Below, piece after piece: positions 49,606-57,149 of a stretch of 64,000 bases of DNA; position 1 is the first letter of the stretch, and the number at the start of each line of letters is the position of its first letter. Position numbers and translations under genes: made by a program. The notes below the pieces were generated by a model. It had not been told where the DNA came from and searched no databases. It worked only from the letters and a program-made list of their open reading frames with translations. Source of the stretch: Nocardioidaceae bacterium (GTDB lineage Bacteria > Actinomycetota > Actinomycetes > Propionibacteriales > Nocardioidaceae); contig WQZX01000003.1 of NCBI GenBank assembly GCA_009780515.1, positions 41,634-105,633 of the forward strand, in the 5' to 3' direction.

Positions 49606-49865
49606 AACAGGCCCTCGCCTTCGTCCTCGGGCGCCAAGTACGCGTCTAGCTCGTCGGCTATCTGGGTCCACAACGCGCGCTCCTTGGCGCTGGGTGGCTG
49701 GTTCCACTCGTGGCACTCGCACCCGCAGATGCCTCTCGGAGCGACCTCGGCACAGCGCTGATGATCGGCGGGGCGTCGGCACCACGGGCCGCGGTCGATG
49801 CCGCTGGACGGATTGGGGTCAGCCATGCGGCGGGCGTGGTCGCGGGTGGCTTCGAGGTCGCTCAT
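49602..49865 (-). CDS. Hypothetical early phage protein
   Basis: 87 aa starting MSDLEATRDHARRMADPNPS. A Cys-rich middle (PWCRRPADHQRCAEV, GICGCECHEW) may bind metal. It overlaps both neighbours by ATGA-type junctions. No function is known. Confidence 0.6.
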   Translation of the reverse strand: MSDLEATRDHARRMADPNPSSGIDRGPWCRRPADHQRCAEVAPRGICGCECHEWNQPPSAKERALWTQIADELDAYLAPEDEGEGLF

Positions 49866-50236
49866 GCCGCCGCACCCCGCTTCGACTCCCGCCGCCGTCC
49901 GTCGGCCGCGTCGTACTCGGCCATGGCCTCGGCAAGCCGGCGCGACGTGACCTGCGGGTCGTCGGTGTGCTCGGGCGCGGTCCACCAGCCGCAGGTGTCG
50001 TAGCGCTCGGCCAGCAGCGCGCGGGCACGTCGGCGCTCGTAGGCGGCGGTCTCGGCCTCCACGGACAGCCAGCGGCGGATGCCCCGCACGGTCACCCAGC
50101 GGCCCCCGGTGAGGGCGTCTGTGGCTGCTGGGCGCGTGTCTGCGGCCTCGGTGGGCAGGCAGCGGGCGCAGATTCCAGCCACTGCTCGGGTGATGGCGCC
50201 GCATCCGTAGGCGCAACGGCGGTCAGGGTTCCTCAT
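49862..50236 (-). CDS. Hypothetical early phage protein with N-terminal zinc ribbon
   Basis: 124 aa from MRNPDRRCAYGCGAITRAVA. The N-terminal CAYGC/CARC pair is zinc-ribbon-like, then a helical Ala-rich body (EAETAAYERRRARALLAERY). Start overlaps the methyltransferase remnant stop by ATGA. No function is known. Confidence 0.6.
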   Translation of the reverse strand: MRNPDRRCAYGCGAITRAVAGICARCLPTEAADTRPAATDALTGGRWVTVRGIRRWLSVEAETAAYERRRARALLAERYDTCGWWTAPEHTDDPQVTSRRLAEAMAEYDAADGRRRESKRGAAA

Positions 50237-50416
50237 GCGGCACGCTCCGGCATCGGGCGCCCGGTCACGGCGGAGAGGACGTGGGCAGCGAGTAGTGGCG
50301 GGATGGCGTTTCCGACCTGCTCGTACTGCTTGGACTTTCCGCCCTGCCATGGGGTAGTCGGGGCGGAAGGACTGGAGTACGCCGGCGAAGTCCTCAAGTG
50401 CGTCATAGGCACTCAC
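50233..50416 (-). pseudogene. C-terminal remnant of C5 cytosine DNA methyltransferase, frameshifted
   Basis: From the GTG at 50416 the frame reads DALEDFAGVLQSFRPDYP. After one extra C in a four-C run (+ strand GGGG 50351-50354) the continuation is WQGGKSKQYEQVGNAIPPLL, ending at 50233. The joined text is the conserved end of Dcm-type enzymes (target-recognition end plus QVGNAIPP). The catalytic PCQ and ENV motifs are absent, so it cannot methylate. The stop still overlaps the next ATG. Confidence 0.7.
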
Positions 50417-50587
50417 GACGCACCGCCCATCTCCACCACGTCGTCAGCCGCGACCTCGACGTTGAGCACGACCACGCCACGCGCGGACGTCCACACGCCC
50501 GCCAACCTGCCGCTGACGGTCACCTGGCGCTGGTCCCGGATTGAGGCGTCGCTGATGGCGCCGGCGCGGACCTTGCGGGGCGGTCAT
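50413..50587 (-). pseudogene. Small early phage gene, frame-broken
   Basis: The ATG at 50587 overlaps the preceding stop. Removing one C from the run at 50577-50580 gives MTARKVRAGAISDASIRDQR followed by RLAGVWTSARGVVVLNVEVA and an end at 50413 overlapping the next GTG. Without that correction the frame reads a Pro/Arg-rich shadow. It could be a real frameshift or an error in sequence. Function is unknown. Confidence 0.55.
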
Positions 50588-50943
50588 GACGCGTCCTCGG
50601 CGCGGTACGGGTTGGCACAGAAGCACGGCGTCTCGCCCTTATCGAGCATCGGCGCGTGCCTGGCGTGCCCCTCGTCCCAAGCGGCGGCCTGCATCTTCCG
50701 CACGCCATGAGTTCCGAGTTCGTGGTACGCAGCGCTGAGTTCGTCCTGCGGGAGCGCCGCCTGGGCGACCTGCTCGCGGACGTAGGCGGCGAGCACCTGG
50801 GCGACGTGGGCGCGGTGGTGGTCGGCGTGGTCGAGCACGTCGCGGCAGAAGCAGAGAAGTCCCTGGCAGTCACAGCCGTTCGGGTAGTCCTCCCCGTGCT
50901 CGGCGAGGATCGCGGTCAGCGCATCTACGTGCGGGGCCGTCAC
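50584..50943 (-). CDS. Hypothetical early phage protein
   Basis: 119 aa starting MTAPHVDALTAILAEHGEDY. A Cys cluster CDCQGLLCFC lies near residue 25, and a second near the end (ETPCFCANPY). The middle is helical (HVAQVLAAYVREQVAQAALP). It overlaps its neighbours by ATGA. No family is recognised. Confidence 0.6.
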   Translation of the reverse strand: MTAPHVDALTAILAEHGEDYPNGCDCQGLLCFCRDVLDHADHHRAHVAQVLAAYVREQVAQAALPQDELSAAYHELGTHGVRKMQAAAWDEGHARHAPMLDKGETPCFCANPYRAEDAS

Positions 50944-51323
50944 GACTGCACCCCGAGGTAGGCGCGAGCGAGCACCAGGGCTCGGCTGGCGGCGGAGTCC
51001 GGGCGAATCTGGAGCGGTGGATAGTGGTCTGCCACGAGAGCCACGGCGTCGAGAAGATCAGCCACGGCGAGCGCGACCACCGGATTCCACGACGCGATGT
51101 GCTCGGCGTCGTTGACCGGAGCGGGCTCGCCAGGGTCGTTCTCGTACCACTCGTCCTGGACGTTGGCGATCGGATCAGCGTCGTCGCTCACCACGACCAT
51201 GCCGCCGGCCCATACGTCGTTGACGGCCTCGGAGTCGGTGAAGCGCCACGGCCCCGGCGTCGCGGCCTTGGCCCGGGACCTGATGAGCGCGGCGGCCTGG
51301 CGCAGCGTCTCGGCCGCGCTCAC
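50940..51323 (-). CDS. Hypothetical phage protein of a common actinophage family
   Basis: 127 aa, beginning MSAAETLRQAAALIRSRAKA and continuing TPGPWRFTDSEAV, NDAEHIASWNPVVALAVADL. The TPGPW and HIASWNP motifs recur in actinophage early proteins of unknown function. It overlaps its neighbours by ATGA. Confidence 0.65.
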   Translation of the reverse strand: MSAAETLRQAAALIRSRAKAATPGPWRFTDSEAVNDVWAGGMVVVSDDADPIANVQDEWYENDPGEPAPVNDAEHIASWNPVVALAVADLLDAVALVADHYPPLQIRPDSAASRALVLARAYLGVQS

Positions 51324-51586
51324 TGCTCGGCTCCCTGCTCAAGCGCGGCACGGAGAGCCTTCGCGTAGTCCTGCGGCCCATTCGCGTCATGCGTGTTGGG
51401 CCAGGTCGCCCACTCGTCGGCCAGTGCTTCGACGGGTGCGAGCCGGGCCTCGATGATGCGCTCCACGGCCTGCGCAGCCTCGACGGTCAGGTCACGCCGC
51501 CACTGGCCGTTCAGGTTGTGCTTGACAACCCATGTCTCAACGTGGGCGAGGGTGTGGCATTCGGCGTCGGTCAGATGAACGTCCAT
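51320..51586 (-). CDS. Hypothetical early phage protein
   Basis: 88 aa from MDVHLTDAECHTLAHVETWV, mostly helical (RDLTVEAAQAVERIIEARLA). Its ATG shares a base with the preceding gene stop (TGATG). Function is unknown. Confidence 0.6.
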   Translation of the reverse strand: MDVHLTDAECHTLAHVETWVVKHNLNGQWRRDLTVEAAQAVERIIEARLAPVEALADEWATWPNTHDANGPQDYAKALRAALEQGAEQ

Positions 51587-51712
51587 CACTCGCCGAGGCG
51601 AGCTACCTCGGCCTCTGCCTGCGCCGCGCCGGCCCTCGTCGTCGAGCGGGTGCGGCTTCGCGCCACGCAGCGCGGCGTCGACGATGACCTGGGCGTTGTT
51701 GTCGGTGCTCAC
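51586..51712 (-). pseudogene. Short early phage gene, frame-broken
   Basis: The GTG at 51712 overlaps the upstream stop (GTGA) and starts STDNNAQVIVDAALRGAKPH. Removing one base of the three-base run at 51633-51635 gives DDEAGAAQAEAEVARLGE and a stop at 51586 overlapping the next ATG. Uncorrected, the frame runs on as an Arg/Gly-rich shadow into the next gene. The product would be about 41 aa. Confidence 0.5.
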
Positions 51713-52485
51713 TGGTTGTCTCCGATCTGGCACATGCGGGTGTAGAGCTCGATCGCGCTGTCCTGTAGCGCGTCGACGGACGGCTGCAGGGCGTCCCCGG
51801 CGGCGTCCCCGGCGGCGTCCCAGGCGGCGTCCCCGGCGGCGGCCCAGGCGGCGGCCCAGGCGGCGGCCCAGGCGGCGTCCCCGGCGGCGTCCCCGGCGGC
51901 GGCCCCGGCGGCGGCCCTGGCGGCGGCCCTGGCGGCGTCCCCGGCGGCGGCCCAGGCGGCGGCCCTGGCGGCGGCCCTGGCGGCGTCCCCGGCGGCGGCC
52001 CAGGCGGCGTCCCAGGCGGCGGCCCTGGCGGCGGCCCTGGCGGCGGCCGCCGACTTCTTGCTCTTGACCAGCAGCGGAGTGACCGCGACCAGCTCGTCCC
52101 ACGAGGTGACCTCGGGAGCGGCTTCGAGCGCGGCAGCATCGGCGGTCAGGCCGGCCACGCGCAGCCACGACGGGACGTAGGTGTGGACGATCCAGTCAGC
52201 CGCCATGAGGCCGCGCTGCTGGTCGAGCCCGTCGCCTGCGGTGCCGACGATGGACGGCACGAGCGCGACGAGTCGCTGGCGCTTGTCGTCGGGCAGGACG
52301 TCGTTCAGCGAGCGGCCGAACGTGCCGAGGATCGGCGAAGCGCAGGTCGGGTGGTCGGAGTGCTTCTCGCCGGAGACCCAGGCGACGGCCTCGAGCAGGC
52401 AGACGCCGTCGGCCGGGTTGTCGTGGGCGCCCTTGGCGAGCTGGGCGAACGGAAGCAGGTCGAAGCGCTCGGCGGTGGTGCTCAT
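51709..52485 (-). CDS. Phage protein with Ala-rich tetrad repeat tail
   Basis: 258 aa from MSTTAERFDLLPFAQLAKGA. The N-terminal half (HDNPADGVCLLEAVAWVSGE, GLMAADWIVHTYVPSWLRVA) is a recurrent actinophage domain of unknown function. From about residue 150 the protein is 21 or so four-residue units of the kind AAAR, AAAW, DAAG, AAAG. The DNA has a matching 12-bp period at 51790-52052. A long amphipathic helix is predicted. The final 20 residues are normal sequence. Confidence 0.75.
   Translation of the reverse strand: MSTTAERFDLLPFAQLAKGAHDNPADGVCLLEAVAWVSGEKHSDHPTCASPILGTFGRSLNDVLPDDKRQRLVALVPSIVGTAGDGLDQQRGLMAADWIVHTYVPSWLRVAGLTADAAALEAAPEVTSWDELVAVTPLLVKSKKSAAAARAAARAAAWDAAWAAAGDAARAAARAAAWAAAGDAARAAARAAAGAAAGDAAGDAAWAAAWAAAWAAAGDAAWDAAGDAAGDALQPSVDALQDSAIELYTRMCQIGDNQ
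51790..52052. repeat. 12-bp tandem repeat array inside coding sequence
   Basis: About 21 units of GCGGCGnCCCnG-type 12-mers, each coding four residues on the - strand with two Ala invariant and one variable R, W, G or D. It is coding, in frame and has no spacers. Confidence 0.85.
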
Positions 52486-52869
52486 CCCTGAACCTCCCGA
52501 ATCTCGCCGGTCTTCGGGTCGACGCCGGCCGGGACCTCGCGCAGCGAGTCGAACGTCAGCTGGTTCTGGGTCCTTGCGCGAGAGGTTGCCGTGCTCGCCG
52601 GGGTAGAAGATCGACGGCTTACGGTCGTGCTCGGGAAGCTTGAGCTTGATCTCGTCGGTCACGACGAGGATCTCGAGGTCGTCCTTCATCGGCGCGACCG
52701 TGACGGTCAGGCTGAGCGACCCCCTCTTGCCGGTGTCGGTGACGCGGGCGATGAGGTCGTGGAGCGCCTCGCCGAGCTCGTCGTGGGTGTTGCCGTTGGA
52801 CTGCTCGAGCAGCCAGTCGGCGAAGGGTCGGACGACGATGTCGTCCGGGTCGATCTTGGTGCTGGGCAT
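52482..52869 (-). pseudogene. Early phage gene, frame-broken near its 3' end
   Basis: It starts MPSTKIDPDDIVVRPFADWL and continues normally to FYPGEHGNLSRKD. After removing one C of the run at 52568-52570 the end reads QNQLTFDSLREVPAGVDPKT and stops at 52482, overlapping the next ATG. Uncorrected, it runs in frame straight into the next gene through a Pro/Arg-rich linker, so a genuine fusion cannot be fully excluded. Function is unknown; the body resembles small early proteins. Confidence 0.6.
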
Positions 52870-52911
52870 GCTGACGCCTCCTGGGCGATTCGTGGGTGGG
52901 TGGTGCAGGTG

Positions 52912-53328
52912 CTACTGCTCGGTGGGCGCGTTGAGCGCCTCGATCACGCGGCGCGCGTCGGCCTCGGTCAGGTCCTTGCTCGAGGCGACCTCGTGGTTGA
53001 GCACGGACAGGTAGAGGTCGGGCACGTTGGTGTTCAGCGGTGGCGAAGCCTCCCCGGCGCGCTGCTGGACGTCCTGCGGCGCGGGCTCCTGACCGTCCGA
53101 GGCTTCGTCGACAGCAGGCTCGGACGTGGCTCCGTCCGGCGCCGCGGGGAGGTGCTCAGGGCGGCCGCGAGACCCTTCGCGTCGGTGAGCATCATCTCGA
53201 GGCGGCGGTAGGGCCTTGTCCAGAGCGAGGATCACGTCTGCGCAGTCGACTTCCAGCCCGGTACCGAAGTGAGCCGTCTCGGCGATCTGCCGGAACTCGG
53301 CGCGCTGCTCCGGTGTCGGCGTGCTCAT
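52912..53328 (-). CDS. Hypothetical early phage protein, middle possibly misread
   Basis: 138 aa from MSTPTPEQRAEFRQIAETAH. The ends are protein-like (GLEVDCADVILALDKAL and NVPDLYLSVLNHEVASSKDL). Between 53146 and 53213 another frame reads a better sequence (YRRLEMMLTDAKGLAAALST), as if two compensating one-base changes in G runs (53211-53213 and 53146-53149) were present. The last part (TEADARRVIEALN) resembles the end of the neighbouring Rad52-like protein (TEADARTLLVELD). Function is unknown. Confidence 0.6.
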   Translation of the reverse strand: MSTPTPEQRAEFRQIAETAHFGTGLEVDCADVILALDKALPPPRDDAHRREGSRGRPEHLPAAPDGATSEPAVDEASDGQEPAPQDVQQRAGEASPPLNTNVPDLYLSVLNHEVASSKDLTEADARRVIEALNAPTEQ

Positions 53329-54092
53329 GCGTCGGCCCCCGTGGTGTCGTCGAGCCTGTCGAGCTCGACCAGCAGCGTCCGGGCGTCGGCCTCGGTCAGC
53401 GTCGCGGACGACTCCACGCTGCGGCCTAGCACGTGGGAGCAGTAGTCCAGCCGGTCCTGGCGGTAGGTGATGCCGTGGTCGCCAAGGGCTGCAAACAGCG
53501 CCTTGGCGAGCTTGCTGCCGGTGTCGAGCAGGACGGGCTCCCCGGCGCTCGCCCGCCCCGGGTCCGATGCGGGAGCGGGCTCGGCGGAGGCCTGCGGTCG
53601 GGCCGCCAGCGGCGCCGGGGAGTTCTGGTGGATGGCGCGGGCGAACTCGACAAGGTCCTCCTTGGCCCACAGGTCGAGTGCCACACCGAACCGCATCGCG
53701 GCGTTGCGGATGGCGTCGCCGATGCGCTCCTTCGCGCTCTTGCCGTCACCGACGCCGATGCGGGTGACGCCGCAGACGGTGAGCCTGATCCACAGGTTGC
53801 CCTCGCGGTCAGGTGCGGGCAGGCCGTCCGGGGTGAGCGCGAACGGCTCCCAGGTCCACGCCGGGTCCACGGTCAGCAGCCGGTCGGTGGTCGCGGCGTG
53901 GCCGACGTAGTCCAGGTGCAGGGTTGCGGACGTGTGCGAGCCGTGGCACTCGGGGCAGTTGTTGACCCAGTTGTGCCGGTCGCAGCGCTTGCGCTGGGAC
54001 TGCGAGCAGTCGCGGCAGGTGGACTTCGGCAGCTTCCCGACGCTCTCGGGCGGGAAGGGCTTGCGCAGCGCGGTCGCTGCTTCGGGCGTCAT
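53325..54092 (-). CDS. Rad52/Sak-like single-strand annealing protein
   Basis: 255 aa from MTPEAATALRKPFPPESVGK. A Cys region TCRDCSQSQRKRC/NCPECHG is followed by HLDYVGHAATTDRLLTVDPA, WTWEPF, LWIRLTVCGVTRIGVGDGKS and RIGDAIRNAAMRFGVALDLW, the core of actinophage Rad52-family recombinases. It should pair complementary single strands during phage recombination. The C-terminal tail has a TEADARTLLVELDRLDD motif. The start is chosen where the Cys-rich upstream gene ends by ATGA overlap. Confidence 0.85.
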   Translation of the reverse strand: MTPEAATALRKPFPPESVGKLPKSTCRDCSQSQRKRCDRHNWVNNCPECHGSHTSATLHLDYVGHAATTDRLLTVDPAWTWEPFALTPDGLPAPDREGNLWIRLTVCGVTRIGVGDGKSAKERIGDAIRNAAMRFGVALDLWAKEDLVEFARAIHQNSPAPLAARPQASAEPAPASDPGRASAGEPVLLDTGSKLAKALFAALGDHGITYRQDRLDYCSHVLGRSVESSATLTEADARTLLVELDRLDDTTGADA

Positions 54093-54389
54093 GACGTCTC
54101 CTCGTTCACTCGCCCCGCTGCCAAGGCAGTGAGCGCAGGTGCTGGTGGTGCCGGACAGGACCCGACCCGGCGCGGCGATGGGTCCGCGGTCAGTGGCCTT
54201 GTAGTCCCCGACCTGCCCGGTTCCGCGGCAGGTGCGGCAGCGGTTGGGGTGCTTGCGGTAGCAGCAGGCGCCGCACAGCGGGTGCGTGTGCTCGCACAGC
54301 TCCAGCGCCGACGTGGGCCGCGAGCAGCCGGGGCAGGCATGCTGGTCCTGCAGCTTCGCCCAGCCGTCGGCGAACGCGTTCTCGCTCAT
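54089..54389 (-). pseudogene. Zinc-ribbon (DnaJ-type) early gene, frame-broken at its end
   Basis: From MSENAFADGWAKLQDQHACP it has CPGC, CEH, CGAC and the repeats CRTCRGTGQ and CAHCLGSG, a DnaJ-like zinc finger set. Removing one base of the run at 54113-54116 gives RVNEETS and a stop overlapping the Rad52-like ATG; without that it is fused in frame to the next protein. About 99 aa. It may assist DNA-binding partners. Confidence 0.55.
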
Positions 54390-54721
54390 CGCCCACCGTC
54401 CAGCCGGGCGTCGTCTTCGCGGTCGGCTGCCTTCGCTGCGGCCTCGTCGTCGGGGTAGTCGGCCAGGTGCTCGTCGGCGAGCCGGTAGACCGTCTCCACC
54501 AGCGTGGGGCGCCGGTAGCCGGGCGTGTACCCGAGGTCGTCGATGACGTCGGCCAGCCACGCCAGGTCCACGTGGGCCTCGTCCGGGCGGTCCGTGTCGA
54601 GCAGGGCGCGGTATAGGGCACCGACGATGGCCGCGTCCTCAAGGCTGGTGGTGTTCGACGCCAGCTCCATCGCCGAGACGTGGGTCAGCGCCTGTGCGGT
54701 GTCCATGTCGGGGCCGGTCAT
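54386..54721 (-). CDS. Hypothetical early phage protein, helical
   Basis: 111 aa starting MTGPDMDTAQALTHVSAMEL. Helical throughout (EDAAIVGALYRALLDTDRPD, PTLVETVYRLADEHLADYPD). It overlaps neighbours by ATGA. No function is known. Confidence 0.6.
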   Translation of the reverse strand: MTGPDMDTAQALTHVSAMELASNTTSLEDAAIVGALYRALLDTDRPDEAHVDLAWLADVIDDLGYTPGYRRPTLVETVYRLADEHLADYPDDEAAAKAADREDDARLDGGR

Positions 54722-54828
54722 CGCCGCGTCCCCTGACGCTTCTCCCGCAGGTCCCGGTCGTAGGCAGTCACGCACGCACACCCGCCGAGGCAGACCACGA
54801 CGATGACGACGACCACGAGCGCTGTCAT
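54718..54828 (-). CDS. 36-aa membrane peptide, lipobox-like
   Basis: It reads MTALVVVVIVVVCLGGCACV followed by TAYDRDLREKRQGTRR. A hydrophobic helix with an LGGC segment could be a lipobox or simply a TM anchor. Its start and stop overlap the neighbours by ATGA. Confidence 0.5.
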   Translation of the reverse strand: MTALVVVVIVVVCLGGCACVTAYDRDLREKRQGTRR

Positions 54829-55076
54829 GACGTGGCTCCATCGAGGTAGCGCCACTCGACGCGAGTGACCTCATCGACCGGGTCGAAGCCCTGGGTCAGC
54901 AGCAGCCCGATCGCCTGCATGTCCTCGGGCTGCAGCGCCTCGTCGCTGGTGACCACCACGTCGGGCTCGACCTGCCAGCGGTCCTGGCGTCGGGTCGCGG
55001 CCCACAGCGGGAAGCACGCGGCCAGAGCGAGCGCGAGGACGATGGCGGCGGTCAGGTCGACGGTGTGGGCGCTCAT
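54825..55076 (-). CDS. Small membrane protein
   Basis: 83 aa. One N-terminal helix (VDLTAAIVLALALAACFPLW) and a soluble tail ending VEWRYLDGATS. It overlaps neighbours by ATGA. No family is recognised. Confidence 0.6.
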   Translation of the reverse strand: MSAHTVDLTAAIVLALALAACFPLWAATRRQDRWQVEPDVVVTSDEALQPEDMQAIGLLLTQGFDPVDEVTRVEWRYLDGATS

Positions 55077-56044
55077 GCCGTTGCCTCCGCACCGACAGGC
55101 TCGCCGTCGATCGTGACCTCACCCAGCACCAGGCAGGACGCGGCCTTGATCTTCGCCGTGTCGTACGGCCCGCCCGGGATCGGCCGCGCCTTGTCGAGCG
55201 GGATCGCTACCTTGACGTACCGGGTCGCCTCCTGGTGGTAGTCGCGGGCGTAACGCGGCGTCGGGCCGAAGTGCAGGCCGCCGCCACACTCACCGTCGTC
55301 GCGCCAGTCGGGCGCGGTCAGGTACGCACCCGGCTCGTAGACGAAGCCGCGCGGCGTGCTCCATCGGTCGTCGACCGCCTTGTAGACGAGCGCCATGTCG
55401 TCCTGTACCTCAAGGCCGTGGTGCTCGGCCCAGGCAGCGGCCGTGGCATCGACTGAGGTGACGTCGATGATGACGCCGCCCTCGATCTGGGCGACGCCGG
55501 AGTGCAGATGAATGGCGACGTGAGGTGAGGCCACGACCTGCGAGGACCCCCAGGCCTCGACCTGCGAGGACTCCCGGGCCACGACCTGCGAGGACTCCCG
55601 GGCCACGACCCGCGAGGACTCCCGGGCCTCGACCTGCGAGGACTCCCGGGCCACGACCCGCGAGGACTCCCGGGCCTCGACCCGCGAGGACTCCCGGGCC
55701 TCGACCTGCGAGGACTCCCGGGCCACGACCTGCGAGGACTCCCGGGCCTCGACCTGCGAGGACCCCCAGGCCACGACCTGCGAGGACTCCCGGGCCTCGA
55801 CCTGCGAGGACCCCCAGGCCTCGACCCGCGAGGACTCCCGGGCCACGACCCGCGAGGACCCCCAGGCCTCGACCTGCGAGGACCCCCAGGCCTCGACCTG
55901 CGAGGACTCCCGGGCCACGACCCGCGTACCCGGTCGCTGGCCTTCGACCCTGAGCCACACGCCCTCGGGTGAGCAGATCTCGATCACCGTGACCTGCGGG
56001 TTGGCGAGCGCGGCAGTCAGCTCGGCCTGTGTGCGGACGATCAT
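55073..56044 (-). CDS. Octapeptide-repeat protein with DUF7666-like C-terminal domain
   Basis: 323 aa. A short N-terminal domain ([20 protein letters not shown]) is followed from about residue 40 by 16 copies of an eight-residue unit of the kind V(V/E)A(R/W)(E/G)SS(Q/R), likely one turn each of a solenoid beta-helix. The C-terminal domain has [38 protein letters not shown] and a Lys/Val-rich end, as in actinophage DUF7666 proteins. Function is unknown. It lies in the early operon and is an unusual gene for that place. Confidence 0.75.
   Translation of the reverse strand: MIVRTQAELTAALANPQVTVIEICSPEGVWLRVEGQRPGTRVVARESSQVEAWGSSQVEAWGSSRVVARESSRVEAWGSSQVEARESSQVVAWGSSQVEARESSQVVARESSQVEARESSRVEARESSRVVARESSQVEARESSRVVARESSQVVARESSQVEAWGSSQVVASPHVAIHLHSGVAQIEGGVIIDVTSVDATAAAWAEHHGLEVQDDMALVYKAVDDRWSTPRGFVYEPGAYLTAPDWRDDGECGGGLHFGPTPRYARDYHQEATRYVKVAIPLDKARPIPGGPYDTAKIKAASCLVLGEVTIDGEPVGAEATA
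55540..55925. repeat. 24-bp tandem repeats (16 units) in coding sequence
   Basis: Units follow the pattern GAGGACTCCCGGGCC or GAGGACCCCCAGGCC with TCGACCTGC or ACGACCCGC. Only two alternatives occur at each variable place, which suggests expansion and exchange of a few ancestral units. No spacers, so it is not a CRISPR array. Confidence 0.9.
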
Positions 56045-56358
56045 GCGCTGGCCTCGCTCGGGTCGTAGGCGCCGCGGTGCTGGGCTCCGGCGAAGACGGA
56101 GTCAGACGGGTCGGCGTAGGAGGCGGCCTGATGCCTCGGGCACCAGGCATCGTCGAACGAGTCGAGGTCGCAGCGGCACTCAGCGCCCGAGCGCTCGTGG
56201 TCGTGGTGGTGGCCCTGGTGCTTGCCCTCGATGTCGCGGCCCTTCACGGGGCGCAGGGGCGTGACGGAGGCGAGCGTGGATGCGGCGCCACGGAGAGCGG
56301 CGACGCCCTCCGCGAGCGTGGGGCCGGGCAGGACGCCGAGGCGCTTGTCGGTGGTCAT
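56041..56358 (-). CDS. Hypothetical early phage protein, His/Cys-rich
   Basis: 105 aa starting MTTDKRLGVLPGPTLAEGVA. The middle has GKHQGHHHDHERSGAECRCD and WCPRHQAASY, possible metal ligands. It overlaps neighbours by ATGA. No function is known. Confidence 0.6.
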   Translation of the reverse strand: MTTDKRLGVLPGPTLAEGVAALRGAASTLASVTPLRPVKGRDIEGKHQGHHHDHERSGAECRCDLDSFDDAWCPRHQAASYADPSDSVFAGAQHRGAYDPSEASA

Positions 56359-56618
56359 CGGGCGACCTCCGCGTGCCTAGCAGCGTCGGCAGCGACCTGG
56401 TCAACCTCGGCGAGCAGGCGGGCCGACTCAGCCGTGGCAGCCGCCGCGAGAGCCGCGAAGAAGTTCGCCCGGTCGACGGCCGCGCCCTTGACGGAGAGCG
56501 CCGACTCCATGTCCCAGTCGTGCTCACCGACCTCGATGTACGAGGTGTCGAGGTCGTCGCGGTTGGTGACCGCGACGCGCTCGGTCGCGTTGGCCCACTG
56601 GTGGAAGTGGTGGTTCAT
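56355..56618 (-). CDS. Hypothetical early phage protein
   Basis: 87 aa starting MNHHFHQWANATERVAVTNR. The second half is helical and Ala-rich (ANFFAALAAAATAESARLLA). A possible ribosome site AAGGAGCATC lies before the ATG. Downstream it overlaps by ATGA. Confidence 0.6.
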   Translation of the reverse strand: MNHHFHQWANATERVAVTNRDDLDTSYIEVGEHDWDMESALSVKGAAVDRANFFAALAAAATAESARLLAEVDQVAADAARHAEVAR

Positions 56619-56639
56619 CTATGATGCTCCTTAGTTGGT

Positions 56640-56672
56640 GCCCTCGCTCGGCTTGGTCGTTGTGGCGAGGGC
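56640..56672 (-). terminator. Hairpin between early genes
   Basis: GCCCTCGC and GCGAGGGC form a stem around a 16-base loop in the only sizeable gap of the early chain. It may attenuate the early transcript. Confidence 0.4.
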
Positions 56673-56720
56673 GCTGCTTGTTGGTGGGTCTCCGTCGTCC
56701 CCCCAGGACGGCGGGGTGGT

Positions 56721-57149
56721 TCAGGTGCGCTTGCGGGAGCCGATGAACCTGCCGTGGCAGGTGCGGCAGCGCTTCCCGGCAGTCGGTGCGGCGCAGTCGA
56801 CGCACTCGTTGGATCTCTTGGCCTCGTAGTAGGCGCGCTTCTTCTCCGCGATCTCCTCGCGGTTGGCCTCGCGGTAGGCGCGCTTCTTCTCCGCGATGCC
56901 GTCAGCGAACGAGTCCCAGGCCTCCTGCGACTGGTAGCGCCAGGGTGCGGTGATCCCCGTCTGCTCAGTGATCTGCCGGTACGACAGCCCCGCCGCCCGC
57001 AGCCGCGTCACGGTCTCGATGCGGTCCGCGACACGGTGGTCGGGCTCCCACGCGCCGGGCCGGGCGTCCAGGCAGCCGTCACAGGAGCAGTCGCCGGTCT
57101 CGGCATCCTCGGGCACGTGCCAGCGCCACGGGTCGGTCTGTGCGCTCAT
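56721..57149 (-). CDS. HTH and zinc-finger early protein
   Basis: 142 aa. DHRVADRIETVTRLRAAGLS and YRQITEQTGI form a helix-turn-helix. A duplicated IAEKKRAYREANREE / IAEKKRAYYEAKR helix follows. The C-terminus CVDCAAPTAGKRCRTCHGRF has two zinc pairs. It resembles actinophage DNA-binding early proteins. Confidence 0.7.
   Translation of the reverse strand: MSAQTDPWRWHVPEDAETGDCSCDGCLDARPGAWEPDHRVADRIETVTRLRAAGLSYRQITEQTGITAPWRYQSQEAWDSFADGIAEKKRAYREANREEIAEKKRAYYEAKRSNECVDCAAPTAGKRCRTCHGRFIGSRKRT

Noticed and set aside
51684..52067. + strand Arg/Pro repeat frame
   Set aside because: It is the antisense of the Ala tetrad array; repetitive by necessity.
55525..55953. + strand RPARTPGP repeat frame, and a possible CRISPR array
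   Set aside because: The 24-bp units are contiguous without spacers and keep the - strand frame; no cas genes are in the window.
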